Source: Phycisphaerales bacterium (GTDB lineage Bacteria > Planctomycetota > Phycisphaerae > Sedimentisphaerales > Anaerohalosphaeraceae). From it: a stretch of DNA of 5,912 bases. Every line of letters starts with the position of its first letter. Position 1 is the stretch's first letter. The DNA lies in contig DSDR01000227.1 in assembly GCA_011048645.1 (NCBI GenBank), positions 1 to 5,912 of the forward strand. Direction: 5' to 3'. Shown here piece after piece: positions 5,707-5,912 of the stretch. The position numbers and the translations under genes were made by a program. Below the pieces are notes generated by a model. The model did no database searches. It was not told the origin of the DNA and worked only from the letters and a program-made list of their open reading frames with translations.

Positions 5707-5912
5707 TCAGGGCGTTATCGGCTCAAGGGTTCCCGGTTCGGTGAAGAAGTTGTCGATGTCCAGCCCGGCCTTGAGGAAGGCCTGGAGACCTTTGGGACTG
5801 TCGGTCAGGACGAATCGATCGTCGAGACGTTCGTGTTTGACGATGTTGGGTTTTTCCTTGAGTATCCGTTCAATCGTTTCCGGATTCAGTGCGGCCAGGA
5901 GGAGGTTTGGCC
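5707..5912 (-). CDS. C-terminal part of a gene cut by the window edge, function unknown
   Basis: An open minus-strand frame enters at the right edge and runs 67 codons to a TGA at 5709-5707. There is no start codon in the window, so it is partial. The translated end is protein-like: an amphipathic helix with LLLAALNPETIERIL near its beginning, then IVKHERLDDRFVLTDSPKGL, a segment AFLKAGLDIDNFF, and a Pro-rich tail ending in Thr-Pro. The pattern of a helix followed by short strands suggests a folded domain, but I do not recognise the family. It converges on the exported hydrolase with only 13 bases between the two stop codons. No shared terminator is visible in that gap. Confidence 0.7.
   Translation of the reverse strand, partial: PNLLLAALNPETIERILKEKPNIVKHERLDDRFVLTDSPKGLQAFLKAGLDIDNFFTEPGTLEPITP

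Overview
The window looks like a chromosomal fragment of a planctomycete-type bacterium, most likely of the Phycisphaerae side. This is an inference from gene content: two adjacent, strongly diverged clpP genes, a zipper-forming lipoprotein, and a large exported esterase/beta-helix protein of a kind common in polysaccharide-degrading planctomycetes. No rRNA, tRNA, CRISPR array, transposase or integrase gene is visible.

Layout. Bases 1-239 hold no credible gene. They are a GC-rich, hairpin-rich stretch with repeated 13-mers (REP-like), followed by a run of nine A. A six-unit heptanucleotide array (240-281) comes next and runs into the 3' end of the first gene. From 2214 down to 266 on the minus strand lies a three-gene operon: clpP copy A (2214-1558), clpP copy B (1550-903) and a lipoprotein (868-266). 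Spacers are 7 and 34 bases, and each gene has a plausible ribosome binding site. Bases 2215-2548 are a divergent intergenic region with a good extended -10 promoter facing right and only a weak candidate facing the clpP operon. Rightwards follow a 105-residue protein of unknown function (2549-2866) and a 910-residue exported protein (2961-5693). The latter joins an SGNH/GDSL esterase domain to a right-handed parallel beta-helix resembling glycoside hydrolase family 141. At the right edge a convergent minus-strand gene is cut by the window end (5707-5912).

How the parts work together. The two ClpP subunits are probably made together and may form a mixed tetradecamer that works with a Clp ATPase encoded elsewhere. 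Copy A has the complete Ser-His-Asp triad but an altered residue after the nucleophile. Copy B has the canonical nucleophile motif but Asn where the catalytic Asp belongs, plus a two-residue insertion in the handle region. The lipoprotein at the end of this operon is an envelope protein with a near-ideal leucine zipper; its link to proteolysis is unknown. The exported two-domain protein probably removes esters and cleaves glycosidic bonds on the same plant or algal glycan outside the cytoplasm.

The points most worth following are the split active-site features of the ClpP pair, the esterase/beta-helix fusion, the zipper lipoprotein in a clpP operon, and the heptad array that encodes the end of that lipoprotein gene.
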